In this document: positions 17,418 through 26,513 of the stretch, in pieces
Layout: each line of letters starts with the position of its first letter
Position numbering within the stretch: position 1 is the first letter of the stretch
NCBI RefSeq assembly: GCF_009184395.1
Contig: NZ_WEIC01000005.1
Coordinates: 62,001-126,000 of the forward strand
Origin: Amylibacter sp. SFDW26
Lineage (GTDB): Bacteria > Pseudomonadota > Alphaproteobacteria > Rhodobacterales > Rhodobacteraceae
Direction of reading: 5' to 3'
Length of the DNA stretch: 64,000 bases
Program-made: the position numbers and the translations under genes
The notes under the pieces: generated by a model
Databases searched by the model: none
What the model was told of the DNA's origin: nothing
The model's input: only the letters and a program-made list of their open reading frames with translations

Positions 17418-19213
17418 TGTTTCAGAGTTTTGAGAGCACCACGTCCCCAGAAACAGGTGCTGCACGCCTGAAAGATTTACGCGAACAACTGAAAAAAGAA
17501 GGCTTTGATGGCTTTTTAATCCCACGTGCAGACGCCCATCAGGGGGAATACGTCACAGATCGCGATAATCGATTGGCGTGGTTAACAGGTTTCACAGGTT
17601 CTGCTGGCTTTTGCGCCGCTCTTCACGACAGTGCAGGTGTATTCATCGATGGGCGTTATACTTTACAGGCTCAAACGCAAGTCGACCTAGAGTGTTTTAC
17701 TCCCGTTTCATGGCCTAGCACACAGCTGGCTGAGTGGCTTATGGAGGCTCTGCCAGACGGTGGTAAAATCAGTTTTGATCCTTGGCTTCATACGCTATCT
17801 GAGATTGAAAAACTGCGCGCAGATCTGTCAAAATCATTGATTGAGCTTATCCCGACGGATAATTTTGTCGATCGTATTTGGGCAGACCAACCTGGTCGCC
17901 CCAGCAATCCAGCCTTTGTTTACCCAAAAGAATTAGCTGGTGTTTGCGATGAAACCAAACGCACGCAAATCGCAAATGTGCTGAAAGAGGCTGGCCATTC
18001 TTGCGCAATCCTGACCCAACCTGATGCGATATGTTGGTTATTGAATATCCGTGGCGCTGACATTCCGCGCGTGCCAATTGTTCAAGCTTTTGCAATCATT
18101 CATGCAAATGGAGAAATAGACCTTATCTCTGATCCAGAGAAATTCACCGACCTTGGCATCGATCCAAATATCACGTTGCACAGATGGGATGCCTTTGAAG
18201 ATATTTTAATAACTTTGAGCGCCCCTGTTCGGATCGACAAAACCAACACGCCAATCGCCGTCACAGATTGTCTACACACGAATGGTATTGCGATAGCATT
18301 CGATACCGATCCTTGCAGCCTGCCAAAAGCATGTAAAAATGAAACTGAACTTGCAGGCGCTGTCCAAGCACATATCCGCGATGGCGCCGCAGTTTGTGAA
18401 TTCCTAGCGTGGCTTGATGCGCAAAGTGACCCAACAAAACTCACCGAGATCGACATCGTTAAAAAATTAGAAGGCTGTCGTCAGGATACAGGAGCGCTAA
18501 AAGAAATCTCTTTTGACACTATCTGCGGCTCTGGTCCCAACGGCGCAATCGTTCATTATCGCGTGAATTATGACAGCAATCGCACCCTTCAAAAAAACGA
18601 GGTCCTGTTGGTCGATTCAGGTGGCCAATACCTAGACGGTACAACTGATATTACCCGTACAATCGCAATTGGAAACGCACCAAAAGAAGCGGTTCACAAT
18701 GCGACTTTGGTTCTAAAAGGCATGATCGCTATATCTCTACTACGTTTCCCTAAAGGATTGTCAGGCAAAGATATAGATGCGCTAGCTCGCGCCCCTCTTT
18801 GGGCAGAGGGCAAAGATTTTGACCATGGTACAGGACACGGTGTTGGATCATATCTATCAGTTCACGAAGGTCCGCAACGCATTTCCAAAGCTTCCACCGT
18901 CCCACTTCGAGTTGGCATGATCGTATCAAATGAGCCTGGGTATTATAAAATAGACGCATATGGCATTCGCATTGAAAACCTAATTTATGTAAAATCAGCC
19001 AGCCCTATGAATGGTGCTGATGATCGTGACATGATGGAATTTCATACCCTAACATTGATACCATTTGATAAAACGATGATCGAAGTTGATTTATTATCAA
19101 ATCAAGAACGTGAATGGCTAAACAAATATCATCAACGTGTGTGGAATACATTAAAAGACCTTACAACAGACGATACCAAAATTTGGCTCAAAAATGCTTG
19201 CTTACCATTGTAA
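17417..19213 (+). CDS. pepP: Xaa-Pro aminopeptidase (M24B)
   Basis: The enzyme removes N-terminal residues preceding proline. At 598 aa it is the long, three-domain form (two creatinase-N-like domains plus the pita-bread catalytic domain) found in alphaproteobacteria and eukaryotes, not the 440-aa E. coli form. The dinuclear metal ligands are readable: the Asp in DSGGQYLDG and DGTTDITRT (near 407), the His in HGTGHGVGSYLSVHEGP, the Glu in SNEPGYY and the Glu in IRIENL. It starts in TAATG overlap with cobT, which probably reflects genome compaction and not B12 function. It is cytoplasmic, with no signal peptide. It ends two bases before the convergent chloride-channel gene. Confidence 0.95.
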   Translation: MFQSFESTTSPETGAARLKDLREQLKKEGFDGFLIPRADAHQGEYVTDRDNRLAWLTGFTGSAGFCAALHDSAGVFIDGRYTLQAQTQVDLECFTPVSWPSTQLAEWLMEALPDGGKISFDPWLHTLSEIEKLRADLSKSLIELIPTDNFVDRIWADQPGRPSNPAFVYPKELAGVCDETKRTQIANVLKEAGHSCAILTQPDAICWLLNIRGADIPRVPIVQAFAIIHANGEIDLISDPEKFTDLGIDPNITLHRWDAFEDILITLSAPVRIDKTNTPIAVTDCLHTNGIAIAFDTDPCSLPKACKNETELAGAVQAHIRDGAAVCEFLAWLDAQSDPTKLTEIDIVKKLEGCRQDTGALKEISFDTICGSGPNGAIVHYRVNYDSNRTLQKNEVLLVDSGGQYLDGTTDITRTIAIGNAPKEAVHNATLVLKGMIAISLLRFPKGLSGKDIDALARAPLWAEGKDFDHGTGHGVGSYLSVHEGPQRISKASTVPLRVGMIVSNEPGYYKIDAYGIRIENLIYVKSASPMNGADDRDMMEFHTLTLIPFDKTMIEVDLLSNQEREWLNKYHQRVWNTLKDLTTDDTKIWLKNACLPL

Positions 19214-19214
19214 T

Positions 19215-20882
19215 TTAATCGTGCTCTTCGCGTACTGTTTTCACCAAAGCTTTGTTAAAAGCGCGTAATGCGTCTACTTCATATAAAACACCCATAATGC
19301 CAGCGTCATCCTTGTCGATTCCACCAGCAACAACTGGTAAATAAGCACTACCGCTGCTTTCGAAAAGTGGCATTGCACCTTCAAGCGTGGCATTTATGTC
19401 CACGTAATGACCATCAGAAATAAGCTTTGAATAATCCACCTGATCATCCATATCTTGCATCAAACCTGCAACATTGAACGTTGCCAATAAATACTCTTGT
19501 GGCCCTGCTGCAATACGCACCCCTGCCCGCTCTAATTGCGTTAAAAAGAATGAACGGTGCACCAATCTGCCAGCCAATGCAGATGATAATGACACGGCGA
19601 CCATTACAGCCAAACCAGTCTGCCAATCACCTGTAAACTCAAACACAATCAATGTTGTGGAAATTGGTGCGCCTAAAACAGCAGCGCTAACCGCAGCCAT
19701 TCCAGCAAGGGCGTATAAGATCACGTAACTTTCTGCAGAAGGGACTATTGCACTGGCAACCCAGCCGAAAGCCAAACCAGTCAACGCGCCGACCATTAAG
19801 GATGGCGAAAACACACCGCCCCCCATTCGGCCCGCAAAAGTAAGAGCAACAGCAATCACTTTAACCGCCACGAAAACAACAGCCACCCAGAATGTGATAT
19901 TCCCATTCAGCGCACTAAATGTCGTTTCATAACCAACCCCGATAATATGTGGAAACCAAATCGCAATGGCACCCAACCCAAAACCCGCAATAGCAGGCCT
20001 TATCAAAGGCGGGATATTAAATTTGTCTTGCACTTTATCGCCAAAATCTTCTGCAATAAAAATCGCACGCATCATTGCAACTGCAACCAAACCACAAAGC
20101 AGACCTAACAATAGGAATGCTGGCAATTCCCCATAAAATTGTAATGATACTGTCGGTAAATCAAATTCCGTCAAATTACCAAAGGTCAGTCGACTAACGA
20201 TTGTACCTGCAACGGATGCGATCACAATCGGCGCAAATGCCTGAATAGCATAATGCCGCAAAACGACTTCTAATGCGAAAATAGTACCCGCAATAGGTGC
20301 ATTAAACGACGCAGAAACAGCAGCAGCCGCAGCACACCCCATGAGGTTTCGCCCCGTAACACCATCAGCATTAATCAACCGTGATATCTTACTCGAAATC
20401 ACAGCCCCTAAGTGCACAACGGGCCCTTCACGGCCTGTGGACCCCCCCATAGATAACGTCACTAAAGATGCCAGAGCCGAAGCAAGGCCAGACTTACCTT
20501 CAACCCGTCCATTATCCAATGCCACACCTTGGATAACATGTGCGACAGAACGCCCGCGACCATCAGGGGTATAACGATGTAAGATTGCACCAACAATCAA
20601 CCCACCGATCACGGGAATAAATAAAATCCAGTACCATGGTAAACGGCTTGCAGTAGAAGCTAACGTGATATCATCAGCACCATAAATAAACGCCTGTAAC
20701 TCACTAATTCCTAGACGAAACAAGACCGTGGACAATCCAGCCCCAAGACCGATGAACAATGCGATTAGCCAAAACTGAAGTTGACCCGGACCTTTCGTAC
20801 GGATCACATGTATCATAACCGACCATGACGTCAGGCATGATTTAACAGTCGTTTGCAGCATATGAATTGCTTTTTGAAACAC
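19215..20882 (-). CDS. clcA: ClC-type chloride channel/antiporter
   Basis: This 555-aa membrane protein has about ten to twelve hydrophobic helices and the ClC selectivity motifs GGSTGREGPVVHLGA (GREGP, with the gating Glu) and GGGVFSPSLMVGALTG (GxFxP). An ALAGMAAVSAAVLGAPISTTLI helix also fits. The C-terminal 95 residues are soluble and may be a partial CBS-like regulatory module (YSKLISDGHYVDINATLEGAMPLF), but a full CBS pair is not evident. ClC proteins move chloride, often in exchange for protons, and help acid tolerance. The frame starts with GTG at 20882 (AGG nine nt upstream); ATG at 20861 is the alternative and lacks a ribosome-binding site. It is divergent from the FAD dehydrogenase. 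Confidence 0.92.
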   Translation of the reverse strand: MFQKAIHMLQTTVKSCLTSWSVMIHVIRTKGPGQLQFWLIALFIGLGAGLSTVLFRLGISELQAFIYGADDITLASTASRLPWYWILFIPVIGGLIVGAILHRYTPDGRGRSVAHVIQGVALDNGRVEGKSGLASALASLVTLSMGGSTGREGPVVHLGAVISSKISRLINADGVTGRNLMGCAAAAAVSASFNAPIAGTIFALEVVLRHYAIQAFAPIVIASVAGTIVSRLTFGNLTEFDLPTVSLQFYGELPAFLLLGLLCGLVAVAMMRAIFIAEDFGDKVQDKFNIPPLIRPAIAGFGLGAIAIWFPHIIGVGYETTFSALNGNITFWVAVVFVAVKVIAVALTFAGRMGGGVFSPSLMVGALTGLAFGWVASAIVPSAESYVILYALAGMAAVSAAVLGAPISTTLIVFEFTGDWQTGLAVMVAVSLSSALAGRLVHRSFFLTQLERAGVRIAAGPQEYLLATFNVAGLMQDMDDQVDYSKLISDGHYVDINATLEGAMPLFESSGSAYLPVVAGGIDKDDAGIMGVLYEVDALRAFNKALVKTVREEHD

Positions 20883-20960
20883 GTTTGACCTATTTCCCCG
20901 ATTGGCCCTTTTCCTAGTGTTAGTTATTTTCTACCCTATGCGCAATTCTTGAGGACCATA

Positions 20961-22337
20961 ATGTCAAATATCGCACAAGCAATTGAAGCCTTATCAACAC
21001 TACTTGGCGATCGGCTTAGTACCAATCGCGCTATTTTGGACCAGCACGGCCAAAGCGAAACTTATTTTGGCGATGCTCCTCCAGATGCCGTGGCTTTTGC
21101 GCATGACACACAGGAGGTCTCTGAAATTGTTAAGATTTGTGCTAAATATGACTGCCCAATCATTCCATGGGGTGTTGGCACATCTCTAGAAGGCCATGCA
21201 TTGGCTTTTCGTGGTGGAATTACAATTAATCTAAGTGAAATGAACAAAATTATCGACGTCTATCAAGAAGACCTTCTCGTATCTGTTCAACCAGGCATCA
21301 CACGCGAAGCTTTAAACGAAGAATTACGCGCAACAGGTTTGTTCTTTCCAGTCGATCCAGGTGCAAATGCCACCATCGGTGGCATGACCGCCACCCGTGC
21401 ATCTGGTACGACTGCTGTGCGTTACGGCACGATGAAAGAAAACGTTTTGGCATTAGAAGTTGTATTGGCTGATGGGCGGATTATCCGCACAGGCACAAAG
21501 GCCAAAAAATCATCCGCAGGCTATGACCTAACACACCTTATGGTCGGCTCCGAAGGTACATTGGGTATAATCACCGAAGTCACTTTACGATTACAAGGCC
21601 AACCAGAAGCTATTGCAGCAGCAGTTTGTGATTTTCCAGATGTGGAATCCGCTGTGAATACAGTGATCGTCGCCATTCAAATGGGTATCCCAATGGCACG
21701 TATCGAAATGATCGATAGCCTTTCCATGCAAGCGTTAAACAACTACAGTCAGCTTGGCCTACCCGAAAAACCACATCTATTTATGGAGTTTCATGGTTCT
21801 AAAAATGCAGTTGCAGAACAATCTGAAACGATGAAAGAGCTTGCAGCAGATCATGGTGGTGGGGATTTTCAATGGACTACCAAAACCGAAGACCGCACCA
21901 AACTTTGGAAAGCGCGCCACAATGCATTCTTTGCCGCCAAAGCTTTGAAACCAGGATATGACGGTTTATCAACGGATGTTTGCGTACCGATCTCCAAACT
22001 TGCTGAAGCGATTGCAATGACGACACAGGATGCAACAGATAACGGAATGTTTGCCCCTACTTTAGGTCATGTTGGTGACGGCAATTACCATACTTTATTC
22101 CTAACGGATCCGAATAAACCCGAAGAACTGGAAACCGCGAAGATGTTATCAGCACGTATGAATGAACGCGCATTAGCCTTAGGTGGTACAGTCACAGGGG
22201 AGCATGGCATTGGTGTTGGTAAGATGAAGTATATGTTAGCAGAGCACGGCGACGCTTGGTCAATCATGGCGGATATAAAACGCAGCCTTGATCCGCAAAA
22301 TATCATGAACCCTGGTAAGGTCGTTCAGATCAATTAG
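20961..22337 (+). CDS. FAD-linked D-lactate/glycolate-type dehydrogenase
   Basis: The 458-aa protein is a vanillyl-alcohol-oxidase-type flavoprotein. The N-terminal FAD_binding_4 domain includes PIIPWGVGTSLEGHALAF, VQPGITREALNEELRATGLFFPVDPGANATIGGM-type FAD contacts and VGSEGTLGIITEVTLRLQG. The C-terminal FAD_oxidase_C domain ends with GHVGDGNYHTLFL and GTVTGEHGIGVGKM, typical of the DLD/GlcD group that oxidises 2-hydroxy acids. D-lactate is the best guess; glycolate or another hydroxy acid is possible, and a glcEF partner is absent. A TTG at 20949 opens the same frame, but the ATG at 20961 has GAGGA just upstream and is preferred. The stop region overlaps the convergent Dabb gene by eight bases. 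Confidence 0.9.
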   Translation: MSNIAQAIEALSTLLGDRLSTNRAILDQHGQSETYFGDAPPDAVAFAHDTQEVSEIVKICAKYDCPIIPWGVGTSLEGHALAFRGGITINLSEMNKIIDVYQEDLLVSVQPGITREALNEELRATGLFFPVDPGANATIGGMTATRASGTTAVRYGTMKENVLALEVVLADGRIIRTGTKAKKSSAGYDLTHLMVGSEGTLGIITEVTLRLQGQPEAIAAAVCDFPDVESAVNTVIVAIQMGIPMARIEMIDSLSMQALNNYSQLGLPEKPHLFMEFHGSKNAVAEQSETMKELAADHGGGDFQWTTKTEDRTKLWKARHNAFFAAKALKPGYDGLSTDVCVPISKLAEAIAMTTQDATDNGMFAPTLGHVGDGNYHTLFLTDPNKPEELETAKMLSARMNERALALGGTVTGEHGIGVGKMKYMLAEHGDAWSIMADIKRSLDPQNIMNPGKVVQIN

Positions 22338-22620
22338 CTTTAAAATCAGCAGCTAAACGTAATTCACGGATTGGACGCACGCGAGCAATTGATTCCTGAT
22401 AAGTTGGATGCGCCTTATAAGCATCCAACTTATGCTCATTGGCAAATTCAGCATAAACAACCACATCAACAGCATCCACAGACAGCTCATCCGCATTCAA
22501 ATTGTAGGATACCTCAAAATGATCCGAATAAGGGATGGTCTTTAAGATCGACAGACCTTCAACAATAGTATCCACATCAGCTTTGTCTTTAGCGCTGAAA
22601 AATACGACGTGGCGGATCAT
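22330..22620 (-). CDS. Dabb (stress-responsive A/B barrel) family protein
   Basis: The 96-aa protein starts MIRHVVFFSAKDKADVDTI and contains a YVVVYAEFANEHKLDAYKAHP-type strand-helix (here DVVVYAEFANEHKLDAY), the signature of the Dabb ferredoxin-like dimeric barrel. Such small proteins include stress proteins and some cyclases; no catalytic residue can be assigned here. The conserved HxxY-like end (AHPTYQESIARVRPI) fits the family. It stands alone on the minus strand between the dehydrogenase and recN, with a 162-nt gap upstream that may hold its promoter. Confidence 0.88.
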   Translation of the reverse strand: MIRHVVFFSAKDKADVDTIVEGLSILKTIPYSDHFEVSYNLNADELSVDAVDVVVYAEFANEHKLDAYKAHPTYQESIARVRPIRELRLAADFKAN

Positions 22621-22736
22621 GTTCTGTCTCTCATTTAGTATTGGACTTGTGTATTAGGTAATGACTACCAACCGATATTCAATTGGGCTAAACATCGCAT
22701 GTCAGAACCGTGTGTTGTTATCTGTTGCGAATGGAT

Positions 22737-22752
22737 AAAAGGCAAGCCTTTC
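22737..22752 (-). terminator. Possible weak terminator after recN
   Basis: On the minus strand, about 30 nt after the recN stop, AAAGG-CTTG-CCTTTT forms a short 5-bp stem followed by a brief T run. The stem is weak, and it could be chance. It is the only hairpin seen between recN and the next minus-strand gene. Confidence 0.3.
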
Positions 22753-22782
22753 TGCGCGTTACATAATACCACCACAACAATG

Positions 22783-24429
22783 TTACAACGCATTCAAAAG
22801 TGATTGCGCAGCAGCACGCGCTTCATCCGTAATGACATCACCTGCCAACATACGCGCAATTTCATCTGTGCGTTCTGTCTCATTTAATTTTACAACCGAA
22901 CTGATGGTTTCTTGGCCATCCGTGGATTTCGAAACCTGCCATTGATGCGTGCCCAACGCTGCAACTTGTGGTGAGTGCGTCACAACCAATACCTGCCCTT
23001 TAGCAGCCAAGGCAGCCAACCTACGTCCAACAGCATCGGCTGTTGCCCCCCCAACACCGCGGTCGATTTCATCAAAGATCAGAGTAAGACCATCAGTGCG
23101 CGAAGTCAGACATACTTTTAATGCCAATAAAAACCGCGATAGTTCACCTCCCGATGCAATTTTATTAATTGGGCCAGATGGCGCACCTGGGTTTGTAGAA
23201 ACTGTAAACGCAATGTTATCTGCGCCATCAGGCCCAGCATCTGCAGCAACAACATCCGTCCTGAATATCGCTGTTTCCATTTTCAACGGTGCAAGTTCCT
23301 GCATCATCCGCTTATCTAACTCAGTGCCAGCTGTAGTCCGCTTTTCAAACAAGGCAGCAGCGCAGGCATCATATGTCCGTTGCGCCTTATCTCGTTGCTG
23401 CTCTAAATCGGCAATATTGGTAGCACCCGTATCAATAGCATTCAATTTAATTTCCAAGTCAGCCGCCAATGCAGGCAGTTTATCAGGTAACACTTTATGT
23501 TTACGCGCCAATGCACGGATCGCAAATAAACGTTCTTCAACTTGCTCCAATTCCATTGGATCATAATCCAGTTGAGATAAACAATCCTCAACCCCGCGTT
23601 GTGCATCCGCCACTTCGTTCAAGGCTCGAGATAGGGCAGCAAGTGGTTCATCCAATCGCCCCTCTGCATCGTTAGCCGTTTCTTCTAACCAACGATTTGC
23701 ATCGGACAACATACTTTCCGCACCATCAGTTCCCAAAGCTTGTGCAGCTTTGCTGATATCTTCACGGATACGCGCACCTGCCTGCATCAAACGGCGGCGC
23801 GCATCTAAACTGTCATCCTCGCCAACTTCAGGGGATAGTTCAGTCAATTCGGCCACAGAATGACGTACATAATCGGCATCTCGTTCAGCCGCTTCCAGTT
23901 CAAGCTTTGCAGCTTCAATATCTTTGATCAGCTTTGTCAGTTGCTTCCAAGCTGACCGAACCTCAGAAAGATCAACACCAGCATAGCTGTCTAATAACGC
24001 GCGGTGTCCCTTACTATCCAGCAGACCACGGTCATCATGTTGCCCATGCAACTCTAATAAACAGTCGGAAAGTTGACGTAATATCTCACCTGTACAGCGG
24101 CGATCATTTACGTAAGCGGTTTTCCGCCCATCAGGTGTGTTTGTACGGCGCAATAACAAATCATCTTCATCTGGCAATCCTGCGTCTCGCAAGATATCTC
24201 GTACAGGATGGGTAGCGGAAAGTTCGAACCAAGCGCTCACTTCGCCCAAATCAGCACCTTTACGCACCATATCTGCACGTCCACGCCACCCCAAAACAAA
24301 ACCCAAACTGTCTAGCAGGATAGACTTCCCTGCACCCGTTTCACCCGTTAAAACGTTCAAGCCCGCTTGGAATTCCAAGTCGAGCTTGTCGATTAACAAC
24401 ATGTTTCGGATGTTTAAGCCACGCAGCAT
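22783..24429 (-). CDS. recN: DNA repair protein RecN
   Basis: RecN is an SMC-like ATPase that acts early at double-strand breaks. The 548-aa protein has Walker A GETGAGKSILLDSLG near residue 29, a central coiled-coil region (about 155-350, rich in Leu/Glu/Arg), the ABC signature ASGGELSRFLLALK and Walker B LTLIFDEIDRGVGGATADAV, and the terminal VVTHSPQVAALGTHQW switch. The ATG at 24429 follows the bamD stop by about 20 nt on the same strand. Its place at the tail of the dcw-lpxC-bamD series is common in alphaproteobacteria. No LexA box was identified upstream, so any SOS control is not shown. Confidence 0.96.
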   Translation of the reverse strand: MLRGLNIRNMLLIDKLDLEFQAGLNVLTGETGAGKSILLDSLGFVLGWRGRADMVRKGADLGEVSAWFELSATHPVRDILRDAGLPDEDDLLLRRTNTPDGRKTAYVNDRRCTGEILRQLSDCLLELHGQHDDRGLLDSKGHRALLDSYAGVDLSEVRSAWKQLTKLIKDIEAAKLELEAAERDADYVRHSVAELTELSPEVGEDDSLDARRRLMQAGARIREDISKAAQALGTDGAESMLSDANRWLEETANDAEGRLDEPLAALSRALNEVADAQRGVEDCLSQLDYDPMELEQVEERLFAIRALARKHKVLPDKLPALAADLEIKLNAIDTGATNIADLEQQRDKAQRTYDACAAALFEKRTTAGTELDKRMMQELAPLKMETAIFRTDVVAADAGPDGADNIAFTVSTNPGAPSGPINKIASGGELSRFLLALKVCLTSRTDGLTLIFDEIDRGVGGATADAVGRRLAALAAKGQVLVVTHSPQVAALGTHQWQVSKSTDGQETISSVVKLNETERTDEIARMLAGDVITDEARAAAQSLLNAL

Positions 24430-24450
24430 GGCACCCCCTTGATGTGTGGT

Positions 24451-25305
24451 TTACAACCACTCACCCTTGACCGCTTGGCGCCAAATCACGCGCAACCATC
24501 TAGAGCTTTTCTTATTTTCTTTAGATGTATCAATACCTTGCTTAGTCAAAAGTGCAAAACTGTCATTGTACCATTCTGTACCTTGGAAGTTATGCCCAAG
24601 AATTGCACCAGCAGTTTGTGCATCACCATCAATGCCCAAAGATAGGTAAGATTCAACCAACCTATGGAGCGCTTCAGGTGTGTGTGTGGTTGTTTGGAAA
24701 TCTTCAACAACAATACGGAAACGATTGATAGCTGCTGCATAATGGCCGCGTTTTAGATAGTAGCGCCCAATTTCCATTTCCTTGCCAGCAAGGTGATCCA
24801 AGGCAAGATCAAACTTTAACAAAGACGACGATGCAAATTCACTCTCAGGGTAACGCTCAACTGTAGTTCGCAAAGCTTGCAGTGCTTGGAACGTTACGCC
24901 TTGGTCACGACTTACATTATCAATCTGGTCATAATAACTCAAAGCAATCAGATACTGAGCATATGCAGCGTCTTCATCGGCTGGATAAAAATCAAGATAG
25001 CGTTGCGCGGCAGAACGGCTCTGCTCATAGTCTTCTGCTTCATGGTACGCAAAAGCAGACATAATGATCGAGCGCTTAGCCAATTCTGAATATGGGTATA
25101 GGCGCTCCACCTCTGAAAAACGCTTCGCCGCCTTTGATTCAGCATTTTTAGTTAATAAAGCTTCCGCAGATTGGAAAATCGCTTCTGGGGATTTCCCCTC
25201 CAATGAGACCTCTTCGGCTTCATCTGTTTTACTACCACAGCCAGCGATCACAAGAGTTCCGGCTAATGCCATCGCAAGTGAGGCTTTTTTTCCTAAGAAG
25301 TTCAT
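24451..25305 (-). CDS. bamD: Outer-membrane assembly lipoprotein BamD
   Basis: BamD is an essential lipoprotein of the BAM complex that inserts beta-barrels into the outer membrane. The 284-aa precursor has a signal peptide with lipobox LVIAGC (Cys near residue 23) and then tetratricopeptide-type helices: SPEAIFQSAEALL, EVERLYPYSELAKRS, MSAFAYHEAEDYEQS, FLDFYPADEDAAYAQYL and RGHYAAAINRFRIVVEDFQ. The YPYSELAK and YPADEDAAYA segments are family hallmarks. It lies between lpxC (about 130 nt upstream) and recN. The C-terminal 40 residues (KENKKSSRWLRVIWRQ) are basic and diverge from E. coli BamD. Confidence 0.95.
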   Translation of the reverse strand: MNFLGKKASLAMALAGTLVIAGCGSKTDEAEEVSLEGKSPEAIFQSAEALLTKNAESKAAKRFSEVERLYPYSELAKRSIIMSAFAYHEAEDYEQSRSAAQRYLDFYPADEDAAYAQYLIALSYYDQIDNVSRDQGVTFQALQALRTTVERYPESEFASSSLLKFDLALDHLAGKEMEIGRYYLKRGHYAAAINRFRIVVEDFQTTTHTPEALHRLVESYLSLGIDGDAQTAGAILGHNFQGTEWYNDSFALLTKQGIDTSKENKKSSRWLRVIWRQAVKGEWL

Positions 25306-25437
25306 TCATTTACACCCAAAGATATTACAGGGAACATATAACACTGTTTCCCAGCCTGCCAGCACAATTTCGTTTTTCTTTTAGTCACATCTTTGTGGCT
25401 CAAAAGTTAAAAAATCATGTTTCTTATCAGAGGGTTA

Positions 25438-26388
25438 TTAAGCGCTTAAACGCATGTCTGCGTTTTCTATGTGCGCCCCAGGTAACATTTCTGTTTGCGC
25501 ATCATCACAGACAACCATTTCCCAAGCACCGACTGTAGAAAACAATTCGCGTAGCAATAGGTTGGTTGCTCGGTGGCCAGAACGAACACCAATATATTTA
25601 CCCAGAATGGGCGCACCAGCCAAAGCAAGGTCACCCAATGCATCTAGCATTTTGTGGCGAACGCATTCATCATCATGGCGAAAGCCTTCTGGGTTCAAAA
25701 CAGAACCACCATCAACGATGATCGCATTGTCTAGACCACCACCTTGGCCAAGGCCAACAGCATGTAGTGCATCAACATCTTTACGCTGACAGAATGTACG
25801 GCAGTTACTCAATTCACGAACAAATGCGCCATTTGCCATTTCAAGGTTTTTCTGTTGTTTACCAATAGCCTGGTCATCAAAATCGATTGAAAAATCAATT
25901 TCCAAAGTATCTGACGGTTTCAGTGTTGCAACTGTTTCACCAAACTGAATAGACACTTCCTTCAAAACGCGGATCGCACGAACTGGCGCATCAAGTTCTT
26001 GAACACCAGCATTCATAATGGAACGCACAAATGGTAGCGAACTGCCATCCATAATTGGCACTTCTGGGCCATCAATCTCGATCAATGCATTTTGAACGCC
26101 TGTGCCTGCTAAAGCGGCCATCAAGTGCTCTACTGTAGAAATATCAACGCCAGCTTCATTCGTAAGCTTCGTACAAAGCTGCGTATCAGTCACGCTGTCA
26201 TATAGAGCGGGTATTAGGTTATTGCGGTCTGTGATATCAACGCGGCGGAACCAGATACCATACTCAGCGGACGCAGGATGAATCACCAAGCGTGCAGGTT
26301 TTCCAGAGTGGACACCTTTGCCTATCATAGTCACTGTATTTGCGAGCGTTTTCTGCACGACGAGCCTATTCATAATTTCGTTGCTCAT
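25438..26388 (-). CDS. lpxC: UDP-3-O-acyl-GlcNAc deacetylase LpxC
   Basis: LpxC catalyses the committed step of lipid A synthesis. The 316-aa protein shows the zinc site pieces: STVEHLMAALAGTGVQNALIE (His of the first motif), then HKMLDALGDLALAGAPILG with the metal His and Asp, and a final RSGHRATNLLL containing the catalytic-region His. The substrate-binding IMDGSSLPFV loop is present. Two in-frame ATGs (26388 and 26373) are possible; the second gives MNRLVVQKTLANTVTM, closer to the usual family N-terminus, but neither has a clear ribosome-binding site. A bidirectional hairpin separates it from ftsZ, so lpxC likely has its own promoter within 125 nt. Confidence 0.96.
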   Translation of the reverse strand: MSNEIMNRLVVQKTLANTVTMIGKGVHSGKPARLVIHPASAEYGIWFRRVDITDRNNLIPALYDSVTDTQLCTKLTNEAGVDISTVEHLMAALAGTGVQNALIEIDGPEVPIMDGSSLPFVRSIMNAGVQELDAPVRAIRVLKEVSIQFGETVATLKPSDTLEIDFSIDFDDQAIGKQQKNLEMANGAFVRELSNCRTFCQRKDVDALHAVGLGQGGGLDNAIIVDGGSVLNPEGFRHDDECVRHKMLDALGDLALAGAPILGKYIGVRSGHRATNLLLRELFSTVGAWEMVVCDDAQTEMLPGAHIENADMRLSA

Positions 26389-26464
26389 TAGATAGCAATT
26401 ATTAACGAATTACCCAATTCACGCTTTGTGACGGATTGCAACAAAACTGAAACAGTTATGAAAC

Positions 26465-26494
26465 AAAAAAACGCGGGACCTGGCCCGCGTTTTT
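26465..26494 (-). terminator. Intrinsic terminator after ftsZ
   Basis: ACGCGGG (26471-26477) pairs with CCCGCGT (26484-26490) around a six-base loop, with an A-run on the left and a T-run on the right (26491-26494). On the minus strand the GC-rich stem is followed by a long T tract. It lies 20 nt after the ftsZ stop, so it should end dcw transcription before lpxC. The structure would also work on the plus strand, where no gene reads into it. Confidence 0.8.
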
Positions 26495-26513
26495 ATCTTT
26501 ATTTTACAAAGGT